NCBI RefSeq assembly: GCF_026151205.1
Contig: NC_087077.1
Span: forward strand, 3,162,001-3,226,000
Direction: 5' to 3'
DNA: 64,000 bases
Source: Bolinopsis microptera
Lineage: Eukaryota; Ctenophora; Tentaculata; Lobata; Bolinopsidae
Position 1 is the first letter of the stretch, and each line of letters begins with the position of its first letter. Shown in pieces: positions 35,567 through 46,294 of the stretch. The position numbers and the translations under genes are program-made. The notes under the pieces are model-generated. The model searched no databases, was not told the DNA's origin, and saw nothing but the letters and a program-made list of their open reading frames with translations.

Positions 35567-36415
35567 TATCACCTCTTTTTGATTATAATGTCAGGGTACT
35601 TTATAAAGTCGAAATATAAACTGATATCTTCATTAATAAGGAGGAAATTTCAACGATTTCGAAATTTTTCCTTTAAAAACATTTCCTTGTGTTTAGGGAA
35701 GCATATCGGTCGATCACTGACTGAATATGCCACTTAATACTCATTCAAGTTGGCATTAAATTCATATATAATGACATTAAACTGTCGTGGCAAAGCAGAA
35801 TTTGTTGGAAATCACGAATGAGCAAAATTCTCACCTTTCGCACGTGCAAACTTTGAGCGGACGTTGCGTGCGCATCCAATATTGAATCGCCGTAAATTTT
35901 TGCATGTAATTGTTTTATATATAGTTTAATCAGCATGCAAAGTTTCAAAGTATTTCAAGAAGAACTGTAATCACAACGGCACTCTAAAGTTGACAGAAAA
36001 TGACGAAAACAGCAATTTTCAGTGATTTTAGCAATTTTCTATCAATTTGGGCGTGTCCCCACGTGTGCAACTTTTCGATTTTCAACTTTAAAACTAGCCT
36101 AATGCACAATTTATACCTATAGGAAGCAGAACTGAGCTCCACAACCCAAGGCATGGGCCAACACCAGAGAATACTAAATCGCAAAATTGACGTTTTTATA
36201 AAATAATTCTTCAAAAAAGCACAAACTTCAATGACGAATATCTTTATGAAGGAGCAAGCTAGAAAAACTTTCCGGTAGATTTTCAGAATGCTTGAACAAT
36301 TATCTAAGGTGAAAATTTCCTCAGATTTTGAGTTAAATTACTCCTTAATGGTGTAAAATTAATTTTAAAAGTCATTACTTTGTCAAAAATCAAGTTTTAA
36401 AAACGGTAAACTTGA

Positions 36416-36445
36416 TGACGTCATCAAGGGGTGTTTATGACGTCA
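36416..36445 (+). promoter_or_regulatory. Pair of TGACGTCA palindromes
   Basis: TGACGTCA is present at 36416-36423, within a longer palindrome CTTGATGACGTCATCAAG, and at 36438-36445. It lies in the spacer between the divergent duplicated genes, about 1.9 kb upstream of the intact one. A regulatory role is inference. Confidence 0.4.
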
Positions 36446-36954
36446 AATAATTTTTTTATACAATGTAAACTAAAGTGTAAACAATTATTTGCAAGACCTG
36501 TGGTCGGAAATGGCTGTATCTTTTATACTTTTGAATCTATGGACACTTAAATACAGATTACAATTGACTGGCAAAGCGTCTATCCCTGATATATATATAT
36601 GTATATATCACGACAATCTGTCGTAAAACGGGGGTTCTAGAAAACCCACTTCCCGATGTTCCTGAAACCTGAAACTTTTTTTGCAGTCGATTTGGTCAAC
36701 GTCTAGACGCCCTGAAAAATTTCAGATCTCTAACTCGATTTTAACATGGTTTTTAAGGCACCTGAATATGGCGATTTTGGGTTTTTTACCGAATTTCGTA
36801 TAACAGTGCTGGCGAGTATTTTATGCAAATTTCTTAAAAATCTCAACATAACTATTTTTTATTCCTGTCATCTTTGACATCAAATTAGAATGTTTTGAAC
36901 TAAAAATAAATCTGCTGAACGACTTCCGATGAGTCTTAATGCCTGAAAACTCCT

Positions 36955-37012
36955 GCCGGAGGCGGCGGCCTTCGGCCGCCGCCTCCGGCCGGAGTGCACG
37001 CTTCGCGTGCAC
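36955..37012 (+). repeat. Two adjacent perfect GC-rich hairpins
   Basis: Arms 36955-36970/36974-36989 (16 bp, GCCGGAGGCGGCGGCC) and 36994-37001/37005-37012 (8 bp, GTGCACGC). Both loops are TTC. They form a strong GC island in AT-rich surroundings. Confidence 0.85.
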
Positions 37013-37035
37013 GAAAGAGGCTTGTAACGTGTACC

Positions 37036-37103
37036 AAAGGGGGTATAATAGTAAAGGGGGTATAATAGTAAAGGGGGTATAATAGTAAAGGGGGTACATA
37101 GTA
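37036..37103 (+). repeat. 17-bp tandem repeat, 4 copies
   Basis: The unit AAAGGGGGTATAATAGT occurs three times exactly and a fourth time with changes (GGGGGTACATAGTATACCC). Confidence 0.9.
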
Positions 37104-37909
37104 TACCCACAATAAATGCACCGGTCGTGCTTGCCAGCACTGTGATAATCGATCTCAATGCTCATGGAATCAAAATCAAATAATAGTTAGTCTGGAACAG
37201 CGTATTAATCTAGTGAGTCAAGCGATATAATAGTACTATTATATTGTTCCGAATCAGGATAATTTATAGGCCTATGATTGGGACAACAAGCTCACACGGT
37301 GACTGATGAGACAGTACATAAGCAAATTCCGGGTCAAACTGCTGAGATACGACCTTGTCCCAGAGTAAAAAGTAGAGAATTCATCGGTCAGAAAATCCTT
37401 TCAGCATCAAATTATGGGAGGCATCACTTTCGTACACCTTGGCCGAGACGTTCTCGACACCTGAACCACACCCTTCCGGAGATGCAGAGATGAAGAGCTT
37501 TGCAGAAAGGAGATAGAAACAGCCACGTTAAAACTTAAATCGGGGTTAGCGTAAAATCCATCAATAATGTGGTTAAATGAAATGAAATAGTTTTGCAGGA
37601 ATCATTAATAATTATGACGATGATCTCAAAGTTGCAGCTTTCGGGTTTGGAGCCGTCATCAGGTTTGTCATAATATTATTGCATGATAAGTTCTGACCGT
37701 CTTTGAAGTGTTATGATCATTGATCATATAATTATATCTTGTCTGAAATAAATCGCTATAGCATAAACTATAATTACCTGAATTTAATCACGTCATGTCA
37801 GTAACATGAATCGTCACCGAAATCGTCATCGACAACAAGTACAATCAAAGGATATGAGGTCACTACTGCTAGTTCTTCTCTGCACCATAATATGTAGTAA
37901 TAATACGGA

Positions 37910-39600
37910 ATAATATATATTATATATATATATGTATAATATAATATCGGTAATACTATTAGTAATTATAAAATATCTATGACGTGGGTGGCTTCCCTCC
38001 CTGTATTAACTGTGATATACGTAAGCGGCTGACCTTGCCCAGTAATCTTTTATCGTATTTAAGACCCTAGTTTGCGCTGGTAAACCATCAATTTATGTTT
38101 TGTTGGAACGCTACTGTTGCATATATTAATTCCCTGTATATGACCTCTGATGCTGAGCTTTTCCATTTTTTTAGTTGAATTCTTTTCACGTTTGCTGAGA
38201 ATTTAAGTCTGTTGAGTTTATAACTTTGTTGTCTGATTTTAAGTTCACAATGTTTAAGGGTCAAACTATTCAGTATTATAATTTGCCTTTGTAAATGTTC
38301 ATATCAAATATTAACCTCATTCTATTCAGGAACAATATGATTTGCCCCATTGTTTTCGCACTACTTGGTACAGCCCTCTCTGCTTTTCTGGACCCTTCTC
38401 TAACTGAATGGAGACTCTTGACTCAGAACGAAGAACGAGTCATGTTTCCCCTAAAAGACTACATCCTGGAGGTCAAAGCATTCCGTCCTGATGTCTACAA
38501 CACTAACCCATCTTATGGCGAACTCTTCCGAACTGACAAAGCAACCACTATGATGATGTTACTTCAATCTGGAAACTGGAACAATAAAGTCGGTCGTTTG
38601 GTGTGGAATACCATCAAATACGACAGAGGATTTGATGTTAACGTTGAAGAATGTAATGCTAGATATCAAGCTTACAAAAGTTTCCCTGCCGGAGGGAAGA
38701 AAGAACAGATCTGGGCATGGAACTTCAACCAAGATGATGTTGAACTGACATGCGACGGAGAACTGCAATACTCTCAACATTTCGACGAGGGAGAAGTTAA
38801 TCCCAGAAAACCAGGTCTGCCACAAAGCTGTCGTGCACTTGGAAATGCTGATGTAGACAGGATTACTTTCAGGCACATGGAGGGCTACTACATCCGTGGA
38901 TTACCTATGGACAATAACAAGGGAACTACCCCACCACCAGTAAAACCTACTACCAGGAAAATAACTACAGCAAAACCCACAACCAAGCAACCCACAACAG
39001 AAGCCTCTACTACCACAGTCACTCCTGATTCCGATGATTCTGATTACGATATAGAATACCCCACTTGTGACTGCTGGACTCCCGAATGTGGATATTGCAC
39101 CAACATGGAGTGTACTGTGAAGCAAGATCTGGTTACATCCGACAAAGGTGTCCAAGTTACTTCCAAGCTAAGGAGAAAGAGAGAGAACTCAATCGTGCTT
39201 TACGACGAGGACGCAAACGAAATCGGGAAATTCCAGTGGAACCTAAGGGGCATCTGGTTGACTGGCTGCATCACATGTATGACTCCTGTTCATTTAAGAC
39301 GTGCTAAAGCTGACGAAGGACAAACTACCTGGTCCTTCTCCATTAAAGACGGAATAGTTCGAATAACGATCAACGGTGAGCACCTCTACGAGCATGCTCT
39401 AATCGGAGAGTGCAAAGAAAGATACGCCCAAGCTAAGAGGTTCGCTTTCTACGACATGACCTGTGAGAATACTTTCTCATATAGTCCTAGTGAGATGGAA
39501 GCTGGAGAGAGAATCACACCGGACTGTGCTGGCACATGTTCCGAACAGTAATACATATTATTGGAATGAAACATATTTAATTTCCGGATGAATATTTAAT
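37910..39600 (+). repeat. Right arm of the inverted gene duplication
   Basis: Counterpart of 32110-33830. Similarity begins in the AT-rich flank near 37910-37975, is strong from ATCTATGACGTGGGTGGCTT, covers about 350 bases of upstream sequence and the entire gene, and fades about 60 bases beyond the stop. Confidence 0.85.
38337..39551 (+). CDS. Secreted two-module protein of unknown function (intact copy)
   Basis: I do not recognise the family. The frame encodes 404 residues from the ATG at 38337. I chose this ATG because it heads a clean signal peptide (MICPIVFALLGTALSA) and lies seven bases after an acceptor-like TTCTATTCAG; an upstream in-frame ATG at 38295 would put 14 residues before that acceptor. 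Residues about 20-188 form module A, 196-232 a Thr/Pro/Lys-rich linker, and 243-404 a Cys-rich module B. The modules look related: A has WAWNFNQDDVELTCDGELQY, B has WSFSIKDGIVRITINGEHLY. A furin-like RRKR lies at 279-282. There is no membrane anchor, so secretion is inferred. A distant resemblance to FAMeT/lectin-like beta-sandwich repeats is possible but unproven. Confidence 0.85.
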   Translation: MICPIVFALLGTALSAFLDPSLTEWRLLTQNEERVMFPLKDYILEVKAFRPDVYNTNPSYGELFRTDKATTMMMLLQSGNWNNKVGRLVWNTIKYDRGFDVNVEECNARYQAYKSFPAGGKKEQIWAWNFNQDDVELTCDGELQYSQHFDEGEVNPRKPGLPQSCRALGNADVDRITFRHMEGYYIRGLPMDNNKGTTPPPVKPTTRKITTAKPTTKQPTTEASTTTVTPDSDDSDYDIEYPTCDCWTPECGYCTNMECTVKQDLVTSDKGVQVTSKLRRKRENSIVLYDEDANEIGKFQWNLRGIWLTGCITCMTPVHLRRAKADEGQTTWSFSIKDGIVRITINGEHLYEHALIGECKERYAQAKRFAFYDMTCENTFSYSPSEMEAGERITPDCAGTCSEQ

Positions 39601-41145
39601 GAAAATCCTTTATTTGATAATATTTGATGATTTATACTTAAATTTAATTTGAATTCAATTTATTTCAATCATGCCATCAAGTACTATATTTGGTTTTGAA
39701 TGTGCATGGATGCAATAAAAAAGGACTGGTATTTTTTTAGAATTTAACTATATTTTTGTTACGAATGTATAAACGATTTATTAATTTCTTCAATGGGAAT
39801 AAGTGTTATTTACTGTACAATATTCCTGCTGGATTAAAATTACAACTGAAGGCCTGGCTTGGTGACATATTTTCCTGAAAATTGGTAAAATTAGAAACAA
39901 ATAAATGGAGTCGACCAGGATCATCAGCTAGATCAAATCCACGGCAGCGGGACCTCCAGTTTTGTTAATCCCCGTCACACGGCAGAATCTAGTATACCTT
40001 GCACTGTGATCGAAACACGACGTGCTTGCTTGGACCGACTAAAATAGAGTCAATGCGACTTGCTTTCAAAAAGTAAGTTTAAAGCCAGGTCTTTGCATTT
40101 GCAAAAGGTTTCTCTGACAGTGCATGTACTTGACTAGAGGAAATTCCGTAAAACTGAGGCAGTATTTCAACCAAGCTGCTCCGTCCTGTTTAAAATTAAC
40201 CAATTTAGATTTATTAAGTTCATCAGAAGCAGGAAGGAAAATGACTGGGTCTCAGGGTTTAATCGATGCCTCTATTAGTTTCTCCAAGAAATTTACGTTA
40301 TTGAAATTTTCAAAACATCACCGAAAGACTCTAATTTCCACAAAGCAATAACCAGCCAGATTTCAGAGAATAGGGCCGAGGTTTGGAGGGAACAGAGCTG
40401 GCAGATTAAAGTTGGGTAGGCCTCGCTTTGGAGTGACGACATCGTCTCATTAGATACATTATCCACATTCCACACAGTCAACAAGGTACCTACAATCTAC
40501 ATACCTAAAACTATGTCGTTAGCAAATGTCAAACTCAGACCACGACCACTGCGTCAACATCGCTGAGCAAACATGTCCAAAATTTCCTTATTTAACCATT
40601 TAATTATCCTCGTTAACTCGACAGAGGAGATTCGGAAGCAAATTGGCAGAGATTTTGTTTGTATAATTTTCTGCAAACCCAATTTGGGACACCATGCCAG
40701 GAAATGGTTAGCTTGTTTATTCAATCGAGAAAAGAAAACAGCATTGATCATAACATGAGATTCCAAGTAGATTACATCTTTAGTTCTTATCACCCTAACT
40801 TTTGTACCAGTTATTTGAGGTACTTTATCGTAGGAAAGTTACTTTTTGTGGAATGTTTGATAGACTCTGGCCGTTTGGGCGTGCTTAAATAAAATTTTCA
40901 ATTTATATGATGACACCACACGGTGGATTTTATAACAGAATAAGGTACCGAATACCATTTTTTTGGGTTAAATAACTTAATTACTTCGCAACTTCATGTC
41001 TGTTTCACTGAAAACATTTTTCTCGGTATTTCTTGGAACTTCTTGGAATCTTTATTTTTAATACTTCGCCGAATGCAGTAGATAGAAATCAACAAACGCA
41101 CAACCCAGTTTATGATATTTCTAATTCTGCCAGCGGACCTATCAG
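39601..41145 (+). other. Intergenic stretch with a duplicated flank
   Basis: No gene is recognised. About 40605-40720 resembles the sequence just upstream of the ShKT/PAN gene (about 43680-43790): CGTTAACT, GATTTTGTTT, AAACCCAATTTG and AGGAAATGGTT occur in the same order. Confidence 0.55.
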
Positions 41146-43385
41146 CAAGAGAACTGTACTTTATAAGGAACGACAACAACCTCTCACACAGGAAAGGTAC
41201 CCCTCCTCCCCCAGAATTCTCTGTGCCTGCGACAGACCAGTCTCTCGTGATTTCACGTGTTGGATGTTTTGTTAATTTTAAAAGGGATTAAACCGGGTAA
41301 AGCCGCAGGTCCAGATGGTATCCATGGCACTGTGTTAAAAAATTGTGCGAGCACTCTTGCAAAGCCTCTAACCATGATTTTCAACACCTCTTTTGTGACT
41401 GGATGTGTGCCGGAGGAATGGAAGCTTGCTTCTGTTGTTCCGGTACACAAGAAGGGTGAAAAAGGATCTGTTGAAAATTACAGACCCATCTCACTGACAT
41501 GCTTAGTTATGAAAGTTTTTGAACGTTGTATTTCGAAAGAGTTGCTCGCAGCTTGTGAAGGGTTAATCGACTGTAGACAACACGGTTTTGTGAATGGGAA
41601 GTCTTGCACTACCCAGATGGTCCCATTCACAGACAACCTTGCACTGGCCCTGAACAATAAGTCAAGATCCGACATTGTTTATTTTGATTTTGCTAAGGCA
41701 TTTGACAGTGTATCACATGACTTAATCCTTCGCAAGCTAAAAAATTTATATGGTATTGATGGTCTGATGCTTAGATTTTTAAAGTCGTATTTACAAGACA
41801 GACGACAGCAGGTTGTTGTAGGTGGAGCTGTCTCAAGCATGCTTCCCGTGCAATCAGGAGTGCCCCAGGGATCTATTCTGGGACCACTTCTGTTTGTTCT
41901 ATTCATCAACGACATGTTCTCGTGTGTCTCGGAGGATACAAATGTAGCATTGTATGCAGATGACACCAAAATTTGGAGGGTCATCGAATGCTTTGAAGAC
42001 CACTATATTCTCCAAGGAGATATAGACAGGTTGTTTGCCTGGTCAATCGATAACAAAATGACTTTTCACCCTTCAAAGTGTAAGGTGTTATCTGTAACTC
42101 TGCAAAGAAATGTATTAGACAATCTTCCTTTTAATATTTATTGGTATAATCTTAATGAAGTCATAATTGATTATGTGGCATCCCATACAGATCTTGGTGT
42201 AATAATGAACAACAGATTTCTGTGGGGTGCACATTGTGATCAATTGATATCTAAAGCAAGCTCAAAGCTTGGGCTCTTAAAGAGAACCTGTCATTTTACC
42301 ATGGATAAACGCCAAAAGAGGGCTTTCTACCTTACCATTGTAAGATCAATCTTTGAACATTGCTCAGTTATATGGTGTCCTCAGCGATCGACACACATGT
42401 CGAAGTTTGAGGCAATCCAGAAAAGAGCGATCAAATGGATCAATGGACAACAGTTTGATCATTATAGTGATATTGAATTCTATGAGAAGCAGAAGGAGCT
42501 TAAAATTCTACCCATTAGATCTAAGTTCATCCATAATTCAATTACGCTCTTCTATAAAATAGTAAATGATTTGGTAAGTATATCTCTACCTGAATATATT
42601 ACTGTTGTTGAAGCTGGAACAATGAGGTACACAAGGAGCACGGCATCAGTCATTGAAGGACTTGACACCAGCACATATACCTGCTCTATTGTACCAAACT
42701 GCGATAGTTTCAGAAACAGCTTCTTTTATAGAACAATGCTTCTGTGGACTGCACTGCCAGCCTATGTTAGACAGACTGAGAAAATTTCTATTTTCAAAAC
42801 AAAGCTAACTGAATTTCTCTGGTCTTCTGACGTATGCTGGCCTGATTAGATGGCCCATCATGGAATATTATTATATATATATTTTACTTTATGAATGTCA
42901 TACTCTCTATAATTTGCCCCTCGCACCTGCAGTAGAACGCGCCGTTTTTTCTTTTATGAAACAACCCGAAACAAGCGCGTCACGCAGTACGTGAGTGGCT
43001 AGATTGTAGATTGTTTTATTATAATATTATTTAATTATGTTATTTTGTTGTTATGTCGTGTAAGTTTGTGGAGTAGTAGCAAGAAGGTATCGTATACATT
43101 TAAATTTTTTCTCTTGATTATTTATTAATGATTTTATGTAGGGTCGGCACCAATGTTATTATGGTCTTACCACCGTGTTTTGGTTCAGCCGAAATAAATT
43201 TTACCTTGATGTTTTTACAGTTTGTTTCTCACTCCAGCTGAGTCTGGTAGTGTTGAGTATCATGAATATTTTTCTAGCTCTCTTTTTCCATTTTTTTGCT
43301 TCACAGGAGATATTGTGGTCTTTTTATTGAATATAACTGTAATACATTGATGTAAAGTTTATTTGAATTTTGAAATAAAAAAAGT
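41146..43385 (+). mobile_element. 5'-truncated LINE with nearly complete reverse transcriptase
   Basis: The main frame (about 41257-42849, ending DVCWPD) begins at the first RT box (GIKPGKAAGPDGI) and carries [47 protein letters not shown] and the catalytic YADDTK, then the C-terminal region WCPQRS ... FFYRTMLLWTALP. A short piece upstream (GTPPPPEFSVPATDQSLV) is in another frame and probably belongs to the region before the RT, so at least one frameshift exists. The endonuclease is absent. About 530 bases of 3' untranslated DNA end in GAAATAAAAAAAG; the last 240 bases recur at 2768-3018. CR1/Jockey-group affinity is inferred from the motif style and the long C-terminal part. Confidence 0.9.
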
Positions 43386-43679
43386 ATCAAAGTGAGACCA
43401 CAAGATTGCAATCAAATTCAATTAGGTTTATCTAAGATAAACTGAAGATAATATCTTCAGTTTGTTTCAGGGTAATTCTCAAAAAAATTAAACTTCTCTT
43501 TATCTTAAGTTCATCTTCAGTTTGTCTTCAGATCGCACAATATAAAAGCTATCGGGCTGAAGCCCAAATGTGATACTTAACAGTTCCAAATATTGTCGCC
43601 TTAACTTTCGTATTTTTCATTTCTAGTTCCAAGTTCTGTCCTTAGCTCAGTTCTATGCATATTGCAAATTTTACTTTTA

Positions 43680-43800
43680 TCTTCGTTAACTTCACAGAAG
43701 AGATTCCAAAACAAGCAACTGTGATTTTGTTTATATAACTTTCCGTAAACCCAATTTGATGCATCAAGTCAGGAAATGTTTTACCGGATTAAAATAAACA
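43680..43800 (+). repeat. Upstream flank duplicated at about 40605-40720
   Basis: TTCGTTAACTTCACAGAAGA and the next 90 bases resemble the segment near 40610. The two copies flank the LINE at 41146-43385. It may mark a local duplication of the ShKT/PAN gene's 5' region. Confidence 0.55.
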
Positions 43801-43860
43801 TGTTCTAACCATTTGTTACCAGTTATATTAATTCCCTTCTAGTCCTTGTAGCTCTGCTCT

Positions 43861-45258
43861 ATGAATCCGGAGATGAAGTCCGTTATCTTCCTCGTGGTTC
43901 TATCTACTGTAATGGCTGCTCATCACCGCACACCCGACAAACACATACCAGACCGGGAAGAGACTGATCACAAACACGAACATCATAACATTCCCGGAAA
44001 AGTACACAGGGAAAAGCATCATAACGACGACGATCACTACGATCACGACACACACGATCACGACGATCACGACGATCACGACGACGAAGATGACGAAGAC
44101 GACGAATACTACACACTCGACACACACGACGATCACGACACACACGATCACGACGATCACGACGATCACGACACACACGGCACACGCAGCATACCAGGCA
44201 TGGAAGAGAAGTGCCCTGCTATACCCAACGAACTTGAACCAGTTTCAACAGGGCTAGAGGTTATAGGACTGCTGGAGAAGTGCCAGGACCTTTCTGACAA
44301 ATGTGACAAATGTAAACACAAATGCAGAGATGAGGATTATCATTGGGGAAATGAGGATGAGAAGTTCTCTCACTGGACGGAGAAAAACTGTGCCAAAACC
44401 TGCAAAATTTGTGTTGTTCATCATCCTAAAGTATCGGCCCTCAGGAATAGTGAGAATGTTTTGTGCTGGAAGAAACACGGCGGATACGATACCCAAAACG
44501 TTTACGACTCTGTTCCCTTCACCTCCATGAACGATTGCCGGGACATGTGTTTTGCTGATGATGAATGTGTGGGAGTACACACTACTCACTTTGACAGAGA
44601 GCCTAGATATTGCCAACTCGCCAACGGTGGACATTTCAACGTTTCAATGAGGAATGCTTTTTTTTGGGGAGCTACTCGTAAGTGTTTGGAAGAGAATCCC
44701 ACCCCTGATTGCACTGACCACTGGACTCAGGATTTCTGCATTGGTTACAGTAGAACCTGCACTAGCGACTGTCCAACTTGGATACGGTTAATGCGTAGTG
44801 TGTGTAGGAAAACATGTGAGTTGTGTTCTGAAGATGGAGATAGAGAAGATAATGAGGGGGATCACGAGGAGGAAGATGGAGAGGGTGATGGAGAGGATCA
44901 GGAGGAGGGTGATGGAGAGAGTGGTGGAGAGGGTGATGGAGATAATGACGAGGAGGAAGATGGAGAGAGTGATGGAGAGGGTGATGGAGAGGGTGATGGA
45001 GAGGATGGAGGCGAAACAGAAAGAATCACGTGGCAGATAATCGAAGGGAGAAAAATAGGGAATAATGCAAACTACGTCCTGGAATCGAACTTGTCCCTGA
45101 AAAAAGCAAAGCAGGCATGCGAAAACTTTGGAGAGGAGTGCGTCGGTTTGTCATGCAAAAGAAAGAAAAGGGAGAAATCGAAATGTGAGGTCCTGAGTAA
45201 CATCGACAAACAAAAAAGTCATGAAAAATACGATGTTTACATCAAGGTCTTGAAGTGA
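43861..45258 (+). CDS. Secreted His/Asp-rich ShKT-PAN-ShKT-PAN protein
   Basis: A single open frame of 465 residues. Residues 1-20 are a signal peptide ending VMAA. Residues 21-112 are extremely His/Asp-rich (DHDDHDDHD blocks, a likely metal-binding stretch). Residues 118-184 hold a ShKT-like six-Cys domain (KCDKCKHKC ... CAKTCKIC). Residues 202-275 are a PAN/apple-like domain (DCRDMCFADDECVGV). Residues 284-322 are a canonical ShKT (CTDHWTQDFC ... CRKTCELC). Residues 323-386 are Glu/Asp/Gly-rich. Residues 391-465 are a second PAN-like domain (KQACENFGEECVGLSC). ShKT and PAN modules usually mediate protein or glycan contacts in secreted proteins. There is no transmembrane segment. An acceptor-like CCCTTCTAG sits 16 bases before the ATG, so a 5' untranslated intron or leader trans-splicing is possible. 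The function of this combination is unknown. Confidence 0.85.
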   Translation: MNPEMKSVIFLVVLSTVMAAHHRTPDKHIPDREETDHKHEHHNIPGKVHREKHHNDDDHYDHDTHDHDDHDDHDDEDDEDDEYYTLDTHDDHDTHDHDDHDDHDTHGTRSIPGMEEKCPAIPNELEPVSTGLEVIGLLEKCQDLSDKCDKCKHKCRDEDYHWGNEDEKFSHWTEKNCAKTCKICVVHHPKVSALRNSENVLCWKKHGGYDTQNVYDSVPFTSMNDCRDMCFADDECVGVHTTHFDREPRYCQLANGGHFNVSMRNAFFWGATRKCLEENPTPDCTDHWTQDFCIGYSRTCTSDCPTWIRLMRSVCRKTCELCSEDGDREDNEGDHEEEDGEGDGEDQEEGDGESGGEGDGDNDEEEDGESDGEGDGEGDGEDGGETERITWQIIEGRKIGNNANYVLESNLSLKKAKQACENFGEECVGLSCKRKKREKSKCEVLSNIDKQKSHEKYDVYIKVLK

Positions 45259-46123
45259 ATTCAAATATACAACACTTAATGAACTGCGTTCTTGATAGAC
45301 TATTCTAATCTCTTTCTGATTTATTTGGCAGATGATACATATTTATAAAGGACAAAGGTGCGTTCAACATTAATTCGAGCGGTTTCTGTACTTATTTAAT
45401 CATTATTTGTGTATAAAAACACTCATACATGCGTGATTTCTTTGTTATATTTTAGTAAATTTATCAGTGTACTCAATTTCAATGAATTTGAATTTGTGCC
45501 AAGATTTTAGTGATCAGTATTTAGGAGACTGAAGAAAAATTAACGGTTCAATAATGAATTTATCAATTCAAAACAAACGAAATTATAAATATCCGGATAA
45601 ATGTTCTCTTGAAAAAAAAAAATCCCAAAATGGGACAAAAATGTTCAATGTTGTATCTTTATAATTATAGTGTGAAGCAAATTTCAAACTAATTTATGAA
45701 CAGAAAACGGTAGAATTAGAAATATAATTTCAAATATTGTCAACGATTTCAAAAACAATAATCAGCTTCAAAGGATTTGATTTTCCGTATCAAATCAAAT
45801 TAAAATAATTATAGCCTTGCGTCATTGTTGCAAATTGTATCTGCTTCGAGCATGATGAAAAGTGAAAACCACGATTTTGGTCATTGGATGAAGCTGGTGA
45901 CCGACAACTAAGAACCTCACATTTCGGGCTCCCACAGGTATATTTGAGACGAGAAGTTTAATTCTTGATCAGAGCACATTTGTTTTTATTGGTGAACCGT
46001 GTTCATTTTGACGCTTTACACTTAACAAGGCTAATATCTCCTAATAGTAACTTCGAAACCAGGTCCTTGGATATCAAATATAACTACAGTATATCCCTAA
46101 AATGTAAAAACCGAGGCATTGAT
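45259..46123 (+). other. Intergenic, AT-rich, no gene
   Basis: 3' flank of the ShKT/PAN gene; nothing recognised on either strand. Confidence 0.6.
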
Positions 46124-46294
46124 GGGGGGTCATTCACATATTACGTAATCAGCAGAGTGGGGGGGGGGGGGGGGGTTTCCAAATGATTACGCTAGTATAA
46201 TGTTGACACAATAGCTATGTGTTAAACTGATTACGAAGGGGGGGGGGGGGGGGAAATTGCCAAAAAATGTATTACGTAATATGTGAACGACCCC
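46124..46294 (+). mobile_element. Short MITE with 25-bp inverted ends and TGAT flanks
   Basis: GGGGGGTCATTCACATATTACGTAAT at the left is matched by the inverse of ATTACGTAATATGTGAACGACCCC at the right. TGAT occurs directly outside both ends (46120-46123 and 46295-46298), consistent with a 4-bp target duplication. Two G runs inside (17 and 16) make it 171 bp. No coding capacity. Confidence 0.7.

Larger units (their letters stand above)
36804..37142 (+). mobile_element. Candidate small TIR element with GC-rich hairpins
   Basis: CAGTGCTGGCGAG at the left end and the inverse of CTTGCCAGCACTG at the right end agree at 12 of 13 positions. Inside are two perfect GC-rich hairpins (36955-36989 with 16-bp arms, 36994-37012 with 8-bp arms), both with a TTC loop closed by C-G, and four 17-bp AAAGGGGGTATAATAGT units (37036-37103). 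The flanking 8-mers do not match, so a hAT-type insertion is not demonstrated. Confidence 0.4.
34978..37262 (+). repeat. Dispersed repeat split by about 2.1 kb of insertions
   Basis: 34978-35040 and 37173-37262 match the two halves of the contiguous repeat at 28341-28520. The material between (35041-37172) was therefore probably inserted later; it includes the foldback at 35050-35566 and the hairpin/17-bp array region at 36804-37142. Confidence 0.65.

Noticed and set aside
43900-44185. Minus-strand Val/Ile- and Arg-rich frames opposite the His/Asp block
   Set aside because: They are antisense shadows of the DHDD-coding repeat.
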